Source: Liolophura sinensis (taxonomy: Eukaryota > Mollusca > Polyplacophora > Chitonida > Chitonidae). From it: DNA of 60,000 nt. This document shows positions 46,301 through 54,614 of the stretch, in pieces. Numbering within the stretch: position 1 is the stretch's first letter; each line of letters begins with the position of its first letter. The stretch lies in NCBI RefSeq assembly GCF_032854445.1, contig NC_088295.1:62727249-62787248 (forward strand), read 5' to 3'. Below the pieces are notes generated by a model. It ran no database searches. It was not told the origin of the DNA and was given only the letters and a program-made list of their open reading frames with translations. The position numbers and the translations under genes were made by a program.

Positions 46301-49164
46301 CAACTGTAACCGAGAGGGAACATCTTCCATAAGCGAGACACAGAGCACAGAAACACAGAGTATTGTAAATGGGAATACTGTTAACATGAGGTAACATATC
46401 CTCGGAACAAACTATTGCCATATGCTACCATGGCATGCTTATTTCTGGGGTTCGTAATTTTGTATCAAACTTGAATTAATAGGTACGTGTTAATGGTCAC
46501 TTTATTGCTCTTTGGCAAAGATTAATTAAGTTGGCATTTACCTGGAGAGATAGGGTAAGACTTAAGAACAGACATGCAGGTATAGACATATTCAAGAATA
46601 TACCACTTATACGATGGCTAATAGGAAACCGTTGGGAGAATCCTGGAAGAGACTGGAGGAAACCCACGACCATCCGTAGGGATCACCTTGAAAAGTGATG
46701 CTTTCGCGATACCATTATACTAAATGAAAAGGAACCGGAATTCACGCGGTGTAATGATAGCAAACGTGCATAGTCTGTCTTAGTGGGACAATACTTGTAT
46801 CAGGCATCCTAAGTATTGTGTAGGATAGTGGTTTAGTGTAAAGCTCATTTTGCTCGAACTGGCATCATTAAAAACCGACAGAGAACCATTAGTGACATTT
46901 CGATGTCACTGTACGGAACAGATCCCATGCAGGTTTGTTTTTCCAACACACACGCTAGACTCCTCATAATAATGACTGCTATATACTTCCGCACATCACA
47001 ACGCCCCGTTCTGGTATTTATTCACCCTGTAAACAAAATGTATCGCATGCGGTGATTTAAAAAAGCAAGCGTGTTAACCATATTTTTTAGATATGGACAT
47101 ATACATTTCGTATATTTACTGGGCATATAAGTTTAATATTTCTTTTAGAAACAGAAAATTTGAGACAAGATATCTCTATGTCTAGGGCCTGATGGGAATT
47201 TGTCTTGTTTTAGTGAGTATGTCTTACATGTAAATTTCTATGGTCCTTTCCCACAGAGCTGTCTTTGGCAAAGTTCCTCGTAACTACCATGTCAAGATAA
47301 CTATGTCTTTAACATGTGTTGCCATGGTAGTTTCAAGCTACTTAGCATAGGAAAAATTTGTACCATGGACTGGGCTCAACATCATATGTAGGAAATCGAA
47401 GCTCATTGTATAGGTGTTTATTCATAGTAAGAACCGTAACGTCGTGTTGCACAGCGGACCATACCCGAAATGGTCCATACCCTTAGGTGTCACCGCCGTT
47501 CTCCTCTGCGTCCTTTGAGGCAAATTCAATTAAAACTCTTTACTATGCAAAGAAAAGACCTCTATAAGTCTCCCGTTCACCTGACGATCTTTCAGCTAAC
47601 AACAATGTAACTAATTAATAAATAAGTCTGTGCTATTCAGCCAATGTTTTCTCGTTTTATTTTAGGTGCCTGAGAAGAGGACATCATTTCCGGTGGGGAT
47701 TCGTTACCCAGTGTGTCCGTCTAGGAATGAATGGCGACTAATTTACACGGCGCGCGATATTAACAACACCGCCGTGGAACTGTTCCAACCGCAGGACGGC
47801 TCGGAAGGTCAGCAGTGGTTTTACACGGTATCCTGCGACCAGACCAGGATTACGGCTCTTAATCCTACCTGTCCATCATGCTGCACCGGCATTGATCATA
47901 GAAGGTATCTATATCGTACTGAAGCAACATTAATAATTTACCACAGTCTAAACAGTTAGAACTACAAAGAAAGCCATTAATACACAACCCGTGCTTTGAC
48001 CCATCCCGTTTGTGTGTTTACTAGTTTGTTTGCTTGTTTATTTTTTGTTTGCTTGTGGTTTAATGTCGTTTTGTACATTTCTTTAGTCGACGTCTCCTTG
48101 TAGCAGGCTGGTGCCAATTACTTAGGCTTTCGCGGCATACGAACCGTATCCCGGAATACAGGTGTACATATGTATTCGGTCAACACACATTCCTGAAAGG
48201 ACATGTCTCAGTTATGGATAAGATTATGGGAGATCAAAATAAATAAGCTGTTCACATACATTCGGGAGCATCAGCTACTTTCTAATTCTAATGAAGCCAA
48301 GGTTTATCGCAATGACAAACACTTTCAACAATTTTTAGCGAGGCGTTTAGGACATGGACACTGTTTGTCATGTACACCATATGTGGAAAACCGCAAAACG
48401 TGACTCTCCTCTTAATTCGCAGGATTGTAATAAGTATATGTATGCACTGACAGAAATTCTTTTCAACACATTTATTATAAAAATATATTAAAAATTCATG
48501 ATGTAAAAAAAGTTTCTTTTGTATTTTATGTCGTCAGATCAATATTGATACGGAATGTTCACTGACGTAAAGTTGGCTAAAGTGACAGGAAACAAAAACT
48601 GAAGAAACACATCAGCGGAGAAACCACTGAAAACTGTATCTAATACAGCTTATAGTTTTTCTTATTCATGTTGAATTCTCCCTTTATCTTTTCCAACAAC
48701 AGCGTTTGGTAAACACCTCCCTTTTCTTATTGAAATACATCGTTTATGTGCTTGAGTGAGCCTACTTGTAAGTTTACATTCTGCAAAAAACCTTCTTCCA
48801 TAGATGAAAATAAAAGTCGCGAAACGTTCATCATACAATACCAACATTATTCATAACATTTATAAAGCACTTGGGTCAATGGGAAAACATGCTATGAAAG
48901 ATAATTTAAAATTTCGTATCATATGATATACTTTGGTAGTTTTCAATAGTCTTTTTTGTTGACGCTTAAAGCAGCTTTCCTTCTCGTGCACTTTTCAAAT
49001 GTTGCTTACACATTTATCCTCACAGGTTTTCGTCTGAGTGCCTGACTATGAAGTCGTACGTAATCGCTCTGGTGAAAAGACAACAAGATACATTCTTCGA
49101 CTGGAACTGGATCAAAGTGGAAAGCAGTTGCAGTTGTGCCATCACGCGAAAACACGGCGGCTGA
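25395..49164 (+). CDS. Neurotrophin precursor (six exons)
   Basis: Exons 25395-25470, 36159-36245, 44672-44731, 45121-45314, 47666-47904 and 49026-49164, all GT/AG, with phases 1,1,1,0,2. They join to 795 nt, that is 264 codons plus stop. Layout: signal peptide (1 to about 25), prodomain (26-144) ending at the dibasic EKR site, and a mature domain of 120 residues (145-264), the usual neurotrophin length. The mature part has the cystine-knot order: VCPS (C156), SC (C196), CCTGID (C212), SEC (C224) and CSC (C254, C256). C212-C224 spacing is 12, as in NGF. NGF-family ligands are secreted dimers acting on Trk and p75-type receptors in neurons. The GID and DINNTAVELF segments favour neurotrophin over Spaetzle. 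Odd: two extra cysteines (C208, C211), and a prodomain cysteine (C27). One sequon at N172. Confidence 0.88.
26388..26582 (-). mobile_element. V-SINE-like SINE with internal deletion
   Basis: TTTAACTGGTGTTTTACGCC jumps directly to AAAACCCACGACCATCCGCA, so about 70 bp of the centre are deleted. The head is present (GGTGAGAGGGTCCTGAGTCA, then ACACTAACCACTTTGACACG). Confidence 0.8.
26583..29246. other. Intron 1 stretch, nothing firmly recognised
   Basis: A minus-strand frame at 27166-27393 has a protein-like composition (SNNVARAKQMGSFLTRHPGL) but no splice context or family match; left unassigned. Poly-C of 9-10 at about 28919. Otherwise AT-rich. Confidence 0.35.
29247..29401. repeat. Short element with inverted ends (TGACGTCA type)
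   Basis: Left end GTGACGTCATCGTTATTTGT (to 29280) pairs with the right end 29366-29401, whose complement reads TTGACGTCACCGTTATTTTG. Arms of about 34 bp enclose about 85 bp. Looks like a MITE; no target-site duplication identified. Confidence 0.6.
29402..31139. other. Intron 1 stretch with a minus-strand open frame
   Basis: 29887-30225 minus is open for 112 codons with less AT-rich composition and no ATG at its start (TTG). No domain seen. The stretch 29560-29660 is GC-richer. An (AAATA)n tract lies at 29740-29757. Confidence 0.3.
31140..31455 (+). repeat. 32-bp tandem repeat, about 9-10 copies
   Basis: Units of GCACTATGGTTTTATTCT plus AAGATACATCAAAG or GATGCATCATCGG. The last copies are exactly 32 bp apart (31357, 31389, 31421) and almost identical; earlier copies diverge. 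Confidence 0.85.
31840..31990 (+). promoter_or_regulatory. GC-richer island with paired TAATTA sites
   Basis: GAAGTAATTAGGATGCG and CGTGGTAATTAGTGTTGG lie about 20 bp apart in a segment with higher GC than its flanks, followed by GGTACGCGGGGGAGGTGC. TAATTA is the core for homeodomain proteins. An intronic enhancer is an inference. Confidence 0.25.
32280..32620 (-). repeat. Modular dispersed repeat, inverted copy
   Basis: Reverse complement of the usual blocks: ACCAGAGCAGCGAGACAGTG, TGGCAAATGGTCACACGTAA and CCTGTGAAATAGGGCC, then AAAATGCTGTGTTGTCATCA and CATGGAAATAATGCAAAG. Confidence 0.65.
32640..33429. other. Intron 1 stretch, short degenerate repeats
   Basis: A few degenerate GTCG(G/A)(A)CACAC..ATTT(T/G)G units near 32640-32705, and loose CTCTGA/ACCTTAT words near 33060-33125. 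Nothing else recognised. Confidence 0.3.
33430..33930 (+). repeat. 98-100-bp tandem array of one modular-repeat block
   Basis: The block CTATTTCACC(A)GTTACGTTTG, then ACTATTTGCCAACAATCACA and CTGTCGTCACTGCTCTGG, is repeated about five times. Starts at 33526, 33626, 33724 and 33822 give spacings of 100, 98 and 98. This is a local amplification of the block that occurs once or twice in the dispersed copies. Confidence 0.8.
34140..34396 (+). mobile_element. V-SINE-like SINE, full length
   Basis: Head GACCGCTGTGGCTGAGGTAG and GAGAGTTCAAGTGCTGTTCA, body GCCGTACGTGGGAAGGTCTG, centre GGTTCCCCTCCCCCCTG.., end TTCTTGAGTACCGCATAAAA and (AAATA)n of about 40 bp. The tRNA-like A- and B-box regions are visible. 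Confidence 0.85.
34397..36158. other. Intron 1 end, weak SINE relic
   Basis: 34922-34990 faintly resembles the SINE centre (GATGGTACCCGCTGGCTCTG). Otherwise nothing recognised. Acceptor tract TTCTTATCTTTCAG at 36145-36158. Confidence 0.35.
36159..36245 (+). CDS. Neurotrophin exon 2: prodomain start
   Basis: 87 bp, phase 1-1, between TCTTTCAG and GTATGG. Encodes ECYRRGFNIPLPLADPFITE and DMGESELNT. Contains one cysteine just after the signal peptide. It was too short for simple open-frame listing; supported by splice sites, phase and position. Confidence 0.65.
36770..36865 (+). repeat. Modular dispersed repeat, fragment
   Basis: GGTTACAGGTGACCATTTGT, then CACACTGTCGTCGCTG and ACTCTACGTCTTAATTATAT. 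Confidence 0.6.
36866..40439. other. Intron 2 stretch, possible tRNA-like relic
   Basis: 37870-37925 (GTGGAGCGTCGGTCAGGGCT, then GTGGGTTCATTCCC) looks like a decayed tRNA-derived SINE head. The rest is AT-rich without recognisable features; the plus-strand frame at 39910-40128 has no support. Confidence 0.3.
40440..42460 (+). repeat. 43-bp minisatellite array, about 45 units
   Basis: The core, 41050-42386, is about 31 near-identical 43-bp units: GTAGCAGA(G/A)CGTTCAGTT, then TTCTGAAAGTGGAGACAAAT and TTTGT. Variants are CGTTC vs GAGTTC and ACAAATT vs ACAAGTT; one unit is 41 bp (near 41325) and one lacks a T (near 42148). Outside the core, 40440-41049 and 42387-42460 hold degenerate units (CAGATAACGTTGAGTTACGT, AAAAGTGGAGAAAA). 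The pattern of old edges and a homogenised centre is typical of unequal exchange. No open frame crosses it. Confidence 0.95.
42760..43260 (+). repeat. Degenerate ATTAAACT(G/C)G(A/C)TTGGATTAA repeats
   Basis: AT-rich units of about 20-23 bp with TTAAACT and TGGATTAAA words. Within it a 65-bp duplication (TTAACTCATTAAACTGATTG starts at 42783 and 42848), and a smaller duplication of CTGAATTAGGTAATCATTG near 43156-43195. Confidence 0.7.
43749..43937 (-). mobile_element. V-SINE-like SINE, minus strand
   Basis: Tail TTTATTTATTTGATTGGTGT, then ACTCAAGAATATTTCACTTA and TACGACGGCCAGCATTATGA, centre AGAATCCGGGGGAAACCC, shortened head ending GGTCACTGTGGCCCC. Confidence 0.85.
43938..44671. other. Intron 2 end, nothing recognised
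   Basis: Minus-strand frames at 43923-44111 and 44337-44537 have no domain or splice support. Acceptor tract TTTTTTCTTTCCACAG. Confidence 0.35.
44672..44731 (+). CDS. Neurotrophin exon 3: prodomain
   Basis: 60 bp, phase 1-1, between CTTTCCACAG and GTAAGT. Encodes EFNQDPSSIFDNGALPLVLR. A strong acceptor tract and consensus donor, and both phases agree with their neighbours. As a symmetric mini-exon it could be skipped without changing the frame. Confidence 0.7.
44732..45120 (+). other. Neurotrophin intron 3 (389 bp)
   Basis: GTAAGT donor, CTATTGGCAG acceptor, phase 1; short frames inside are not supported. Confidence 0.75.
45121..45314 (+). CDS. Neurotrophin exon 4: prodomain
   Basis: 194 bp, from phase 1 to phase 0. 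Encodes FEEKLVHDLQYHPGLEHITE through YLRERLRGLYSYLKNHPALM and DRRLQVASRKPLYTFRSAPV. The basic/hydrophobic end RKPLYTFRSAP resembles the conserved pro-region just before the cleavage site in other neurotrophins. Its last bases and donor are repeated six times downstream. Use of a later donor would hit TAG at 45342. Confidence 0.8.
45296..45573 (+). repeat. 43-bp tandem repeats copying the exon 4 end and donor
   Basis: GATCAGCCCCTGTGGTACGT starts at 45301, with related starts at 45344, 45387, 45430, 45473 and 45516, each 43 bp apart. The first copy is the real exon/intron boundary. After the last copy, 45540-45560 reads TTGTACTCATATCTGAAGAA, matching exon 4 at 45219-45238, so a larger piece of exon 4 was also duplicated. 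Copies 2, 4 and 5 keep a GGTACG donor. Confidence 0.85.
45618..46310 (-). repeat. 21-bp minisatellite, about 32 units
   Basis: Plus-strand unit ACATTCACATACAAGTGTAA plus G. As 21 is a multiple of 3, the minus strand stays open for up to 193 codons with a heptad YVNVLHL-type reading, but three shifted frames are open too. There is no signal peptide, domain or splice context, so I do not call a gene. Confidence 0.9.
46588..46682 (-). mobile_element. SINE fragment, diverged
   Basis: ATATTCAAGAATATACCACT, TATACGATGGCTAATAGG and AAACCCACGACCATCCGTAG remain. Confidence 0.65.
46683..47665. other. Intron 4 end, nothing recognised
   Basis: No exon or repeat recognised before the acceptor. Confidence 0.35.
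47666..47904 (+). CDS. Neurotrophin exon 5: cleavage site and cystine-knot start
   Basis: 239 bp, phase 0 to 2. Encodes VPEKR then TSFPVGIRYPVCPSRNEW, RLIYTARDINNTAVELFQ, GQQWFYTVSC and NPTCPSCCTGIDHR. Contains the likely proprotein-convertase site (EKR, residues 142-144), the first three knot cysteines, the sequon NNT and the family signature C-x-G-I-D. The cluster C-P-S-C-C holds two cysteines beyond the canonical six. Confidence 0.9.
47905..49025 (+). other. Neurotrophin intron 5 (1.1 kb)
   Basis: GTATCT donor, TATCCTCACAG acceptor, phase 2. Includes a Gly-free T/G patch (GTTTGTTTGCTTG) near 48025; no other feature. Confidence 0.75.
49026..49164 (+). CDS. Neurotrophin exon 6: C-terminal cystine knot
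   Basis: 139 bp including TGA at 49162-49164. Completes Arg219 and encodes FSSECLTMKSYVIALVKRQQ then DTFFDWNWIKVESSCSCAIT and RKHGG. This is the expected neurotrophin ending: W-x-W/F-I-x-(V/I)-(D/E)-(T/S)-x-C-x-C. It was not evident as an open frame on its own strand list; it is supported by the exact phase and the family pattern. Confidence 0.9.
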
Positions 49165-50731
49165 GCGTTCGTATATTACACACGAAGGAGCCAAATCATT
49201 TATTTATGCCTTTCTAATCTTTTGTCAAGCAAATTCCATTCTATAGATCAACCAGTCCCAATTTTTTTTATCCTATAGGCCATTATGGCAAAAAGAAAAA
49301 TGGATTTTAAAAACATTTCAATGCTTACGGAACAAAAGAAACACTGTCGATGCATACAAATGGGTTATCATCGCTTCTTTATTCATGTGACAAGGCGTAT
49401 GTTGTTAAACCATTGCTTGATCTGATATTACGAGGCTAATAGTATTGCCTTGTAGCAGTGACATGTATAGGATGTTTTAGGAAAGGTTCGAAAATTAGTG
49501 GAGCTTTATTGACGTGTCCTTCTTTGCCAAACCATAGAAACACAAAATTAAATTTAGACATCACATTTGATCAAGTGGTCAGAATAAAGTTCACGACAAT
49601 TACAACTAACTATATTTTCAAACGTTTGGGAAACTCGAAAGATGCAGAGTTCGTGACCATCGAAATATTTTCGTTTTGATTCCTTGAGAACATTCCAATC
49701 GTGGCTTGTGTGACCCCATTTCGCGCCTCCCTACCGTTTTTTAACTGTTCAGCGCTGTTTGGTTTCAGTGAGAGGTAAAGTGGTTCTTCACTCTGAAGTC
49801 ATCTCCATTCTCTTCAGAAAGCTATGACACACTCATGTGTTGTGTTTTTATTAATAATGCCAATGATTTAACATCTACAATGAGTTAAAGACAACATGTC
49901 TGAAGGCCGACAGATATAACAAACACATAGTGGAAGAGGCTTGCATTGATTATGGCCAGAGGCCTTCTATTTCTGTATGCTGTAAATATTGTTTCTCTTA
50001 TTCAGTTGCCTCAAGAGCTGCTATATACATGTGGCAAAACAGACATAATCACATATTAAGTTAAAAATGCTAGATACCATGGTAGTTACAATCAACTGAA
50101 CCTTGTTATCGCCTTGTTGATGGCGCCCTTCGTGGACATTGCACATGTACATGTCGTTTGTTTATCGAAATTATGCCGTGTAAGTCGTTCGGTTCTATAT
50201 TGTATATATGCTACCCATTGCTTAATGCACAATAAGGAACATGTAGTTCAACTACCATCTTACTGTAATTTGAATAGTCCTGTTATTTGTCCTTATCATG
50301 CTTAATTTCAATAAATTGTTGTTGATTTGCAGAATAGCAATTGGTGTCGACTCTTAGATAGGGTAAACTCATGAATGCCGAATTTGGTGCCATTAGAAAC
50401 TTTGCTACATCCAGTACATGACATAAACAAACGTTCCAAGTTTTACTGTTACGTTTATAGAGCTTAAGACGTTATATTGATGTTCGGATCAAGATTTTGT
50501 GAACCAATTTTGTGTGGTGATTTCCTATTAAAAATAGTCTATAAAAAGATAAAACGTTTAACAGGAATATGAGATTACTTTGGTGAAAATTGTCGGCTTG
50601 CATTAAGTTGCCTCTTACAAATGCATGCTCTCAATATTTACTATTTTGGATAGATCTAAACTCCTGTGTCTTATTTAAAGAAACAGTGATATGCTTAATG
50701 TTGAAATATCACATGTACACTGTATCACTAA
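49165..50731. other. Downstream of neurotrophin, 3' UTR/intergenic
   Basis: AT-rich; no open frame with domain. Likely contains the neurotrophin 3' UTR. Confidence 0.4.
49583..49588 (+). terminator. Candidate poly(A) signal of neurotrophin
   Basis: AATAAA in CAGAATAAAGTTC, 419 bp after the stop. Another AATAAA lies at 50310-50315. Either could be used. Confidence 0.35.
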
Positions 50732-50932
50732 AGAATGATTAAAGTCAACACAGCTTTGTGTATATAGATTGTTTGTTCTACAACGATTATACTGTCTTCA
50801 GTGCACATTTTAATTCACTTTACACAGTTTTAAGTTTAATTTATCTCCGTGTACGCTGTTCCGAGTATTATTGGAATCTTCGCCGTCGATCCAGGTTGTG
50901 AGGAAGCATGACATCTGTGGAAATTAAGCGAC
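50732..50932 (+). repeat. Dispersed repeat, copy A
   Basis: AATGATTAAAGTCAACACAG, then GTTCCGAGTATTATTGGAAT, CTTCGCCGTCGA and ATGACATCTGTGG. The same words in the same order occur at 53289-53552. Confidence 0.65.
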
Positions 50933-51322
50933 TTAAAGTGTTTCATTGATGCGGGCAATCACTTCTAATATCGCCCAGTTTTAACGGGCAGTTGTTATTA
51001 ACATGGAGGTCTAGGTTAGTTAACGTCTGGTATATGAACGTCTGTTTCGACGCATAAATGTATATAAGAAGTTATAAGGTGTAGCATATAAACTGTGTCC
51101 AACAGCCAAATGCTGTATTTCACCCATCATTGGTTTTCTTTCACTACTGACATGGTTCCCATGCAAGTTTTTAACACTGATTATTAGCCAATGTTGTCAA
51201 CAGACAGAATAATCTGTCCTCTTAAAGTGACGATTTCATATGCGACTAAACAAACAAGAACCTTTTCGTCGCCACCCTAGTTTAGCTCTCGTAGGTAAGC
51301 GCGTTTTCATTTTCTCTTTTTA

Positions 51323-51675
51323 TTAAAATTCTCCAGTAGTATTTCGTTTAATATCCATCTGCATTTTCTTACATGCATCATAAGCCCTGGTTATTAGCAA
51401 AATCATCATTACACTTACACCAAACATACGGTAACTCAGATATAATTGTTTAAAAATATTCTCCCGGATTGAATTTTCAATATACGGAATCCAGTAATCT
51501 AACCAAGTTAGAGTTAAAGGGAAATTGCTACCGTTTAGTGCTCTTATAAGCCCTGGGAAGCAGCTTGCTTTACCACACGTAGTCATGTGGTACATATCCT
51601 TATATGGACGTGGTGCAGAGAATAGACCGTTGTTCTCTTTCGACGTTGACAGCTTAGCCAATGCCTCGAGTTTTT
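51323..51675 (-). other. Open frame of about 115 codons, unassigned
   Basis: No ATG start (opens after TAA near 51675). Reads CFPGLIRALNGSNF, WLDYWIPYIENSIRE and a hydrophobic MFGVSVMMILLITRAYD, ending KRNTTGEF. Composition is plausible for protein, but there is no family match, no clear splice site and no neighbour. It could be an exon of an unrecognised gene or chance. Confidence 0.2.
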
Positions 51676-52989
51676 AAGCAGGCAAGCTGATAGCCTTCAG
51701 CTTGATGCTGTATCGTTAGAACGTCCCCAATGACTCTATGCTTCTAAGTCAATCAAGACTTTGTCCGAATTAGGAATTCCAGTGCTTAAATTGAAACAGG
51801 GAAAATGACCCTTGAGGACCTTGCCTTGAACGGCATTATCTCAAAAACATTTCGATTATTGGGTGATCTCAATACAGCACATGTATGGGTTGAATGGGAA
51901 TTGGTCTCTAGAAAGTATGTATCTTAGAAACACTGAAACCTTATTTGAAAAAAAAAGACTTCAAAGGTTTGATGAAGCCCTAAAGGAGTGTTATTCAGTC
52001 AGAAATATGCAGCTTGATAAGAATCTGGTATAGAAACACAGAATGCAGTTGTGAAAAAATGAAATAGTGCAAAGGTTTGAATCCCCGAAGAGGTTTTGGC
52101 CTATTCAGTCAGTAATATTCCAGTAATGCTTCATTAGGGTATATCATTGATCGAATACAAAGCTTTGAAAACATGACATGACTTAAAGGCATTTAGTGTG
52201 GTGAAATAGCTTTGTGTTGTGTTAACGTTACAATCTTTTATACAGAAAATGACGAAATACGTAACTTTCTTAGATTTAAAGACTATTCAGTATTAACTCT
52301 ATATGCTTTAGGAACTCAAGGTGAATTCTTTGTACTGTATGTTGTTTACCCAAAGGCACTTAAACGTGCATTTGGTATTATTTAGCCCAGTAACCTCGCA
52401 TTGACATTTGTTCATTCTGTGCTGTCTAAAGCGGAAACAGCTATTATAAATGTGACGTTATACGCTGATCTTTCAAACTAACGTTTCGCAATAAATTTCT
52501 TAAAAGTAAGCTGTTTTTGTGTCTATTCGATTTTACACATCTCAAAGTAATCTTCTCGAATATTTAAACTTAAGCTCGTAGGACACCTGGAAAAGTATTC
52601 TAGGCTTTAGAGAATCTTCGAAATATTTATTTACCTATATAATCTCCGGATGTTAATAGCATCTAGCAATTCGTACGATTTCTATAAAAAAAATGTCTCG
52701 ACACATTTTGTATTGTCTCCCTCAAGTATAATATAATATATGATAAAATAAGTTTCTCTGACATCTTTTAATTTCGTCTTACAGTTTTCCAAAAATCGTA
52801 AACTTACTGAAAAGCACATTGTAACTTTCATTCGGTGACAAAAGAGCCATATATATATGGTCAGTGGACCTAAATGTGTGGTATATCTAATTGTACATTG
52901 CCCCTTCCACAGTCAAGGTGAGCATAGTTCTGCCTCACTGGAACACCATGCAGAAAAAGAGCACACCCCACTCTGTCTCAATGTCCATG
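51676..52989. other. Intergenic, nothing recognised
   Basis: AT-rich with no supported feature. Confidence 0.35.
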
Positions 52990-53260
52990 ATATTTATTTA
53001 TTTATTTGATTAATGTTTTACGCCGCCCTCAACAATATTTCACTTGTATGACGGTGGCCAGCATTGTGGTGGGAGGAAACCGGGCAGAGCCCTGAGGAAA
53101 CCCACAACTATCCGTAGGTTGCTGGAAGTCCTTTTCACGTACGACCGGAGAGGAAGCCCTCATGAGCCGGACTTGAACTTACACCGATCCCATTGGTGAG
53201 AGGCTCCTGGGTCATTGCGCCGCGCTGGTGTGCTAACTCCGTCGGCCACGGAGGTCCTCC
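52990..53260 (-). mobile_element. V-SINE-like SINE, full length
   Basis: The best complete copy: tail TTTATTTATTTGATTAATGT, TTTTACGCCGCCCTCAACAA, centre GTGGGAGGAAACCGGGCAGA and GCCCTGAGGAAACCC, body CCGTAGGTTGCTGGAAGTCC, head GGACTTGAACTTACACCGAT and GAGAGGCTCCTGGGTCATTG, ending GGCCACGGAGGTCC. Length about 268 bp. It gives the reference architecture: tRNA-like head, V-like centre, 3' block and (AAATA)n. Confidence 0.9.
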
Positions 53261-53288
53261 AGTATACATGATACCGGACCAGCCTACA

Positions 53289-53552
53289 ACCAAAGAATGA
53301 TTAAAGTCGACACAGATTTGTGTGTATAGAGTGTTAGTTCTAAGATCTTCAGTGAATTTTAAAATTTTACACAGAATGGCAGGGGCTATATCTTCATTAT
53401 ATACATTACACAGATTTGATAAAGAAAACAACTACGTATTCTCAATCTACCATCGGAGTTCAGTTTATTTCCATGAATGCTGTCCCGAGTATTATTGGAA
53501 TGTTCGCCCTCGAACAAGATTATTTGAGGCACCATGGGATCTGTGAGAAGTA
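53289..53552 (+). repeat. Dispersed repeat, copy B
   Basis: Matches 50732-50932 at both ends (AATGATTAAAGTCGACACAG; GTCCCGAGTATTATTGGAAT), with about 60 bp extra in the middle. The word GGCAGGGGCTATATCTTCAT here also occurs at about 56744, so a third, partial copy exists there. A run of (AAATA)n follows at 53559-53593. Confidence 0.65.
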
Positions 53553-53559
53553 AGCGAAA

Positions 53560-53590
<31 letters not shown>

Positions 53591-53593
53591 ATA

Positions 53594-54614
53594 CCGTTAT
53601 AAATGAGGATGTAACACATGCTTGGTAAATATATTTGCCATGGAATTTGGTATTTACAGCTAACAAAAATGTATAACCTGGATTTTGATCGCGGTTATAT
53701 TTCTAATATATCCATAAATATTATCATAATTCAGATTAAATGTATATGTTTGGATGCAAACAACAAATTTACATTCAAATAAATTTATTGGACGTGCATT
53801 ACATCCTTATTTAGAACATTATTATGCAGCGGCGATAAATACCAAAAGGATAAATACCAAATACTCACCATACAAAAGTATTTCCAAATACCCTATTCTC
53901 CTGAAAGAAAAAAAGGATAAAAATAATTAAGACCATATTTGCAAATCATTTTTGACGCTCTTTCATCTGATTTTGGCATCATTTTTATGTTTTCTTCTCC
54001 TTTAAATAACAGTCAAACAATTATGTATCTACAAATTTGTGATATGATTGAAAAGGGCCGAAGATGCTCAAATGGACCAAAACCTCCACGTCAATACAAT
54101 CCGGTGTTAGCGGAAGGTAACAATACTTCGAAGGACATCGTATGGGTGAATTCATACAGAATAGATTATATGTTAATCCATGATTCGTTACAGCTATAGG
54201 ACCCATTAAATGTGGCCAGTATCTGGTCAGGAAACTGAATCTGGTTTCCGAGAAGCTGTATGTCTATTTTCCTCTAACTTAAACATGCCAGAAAATATTT
54301 TGGAGTAGGACGTTAAAGTCCCAATGGAATGAATGGAAATTGGGGTTTGTATGGCCGAAGTCACCGAAAGGGAGACTACTTCACAAGTAACATAACGCGT
54401 TAAAATTATCTCCCTTGATAAAATACTTTTGGCTTTACACTGCCTGTTGTGGACGGATTTTCTTTTAGTAATTTGGTGATAAATCTAAATAGTTATTTGA
54501 CAACGCTGTCCTTGTGGTGAAGTCATTCTACACATGTAGTTCTGCTTAACTGCAAAACCGTGCCGAAAACACCAGATATCCCCCACTGACACCAGGATGA
54601 TGCGTGAGTACCTG
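53594..54614. other. Intergenic, nothing recognised
   Basis: The plus-strand frame at 53939-54199 overlaps a minus-strand one and has no support. Confidence 0.35.

Larger units (their letters stand above)
45315..47665 (+). other. Neurotrophin intron 4 (2.4 kb)
   Basis: Phase 0. Holds the donor-region repeats, the 21-bp array and a SINE fragment. Acceptor TTTTATTTTAG at 47655-47665. Confidence 0.75.
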
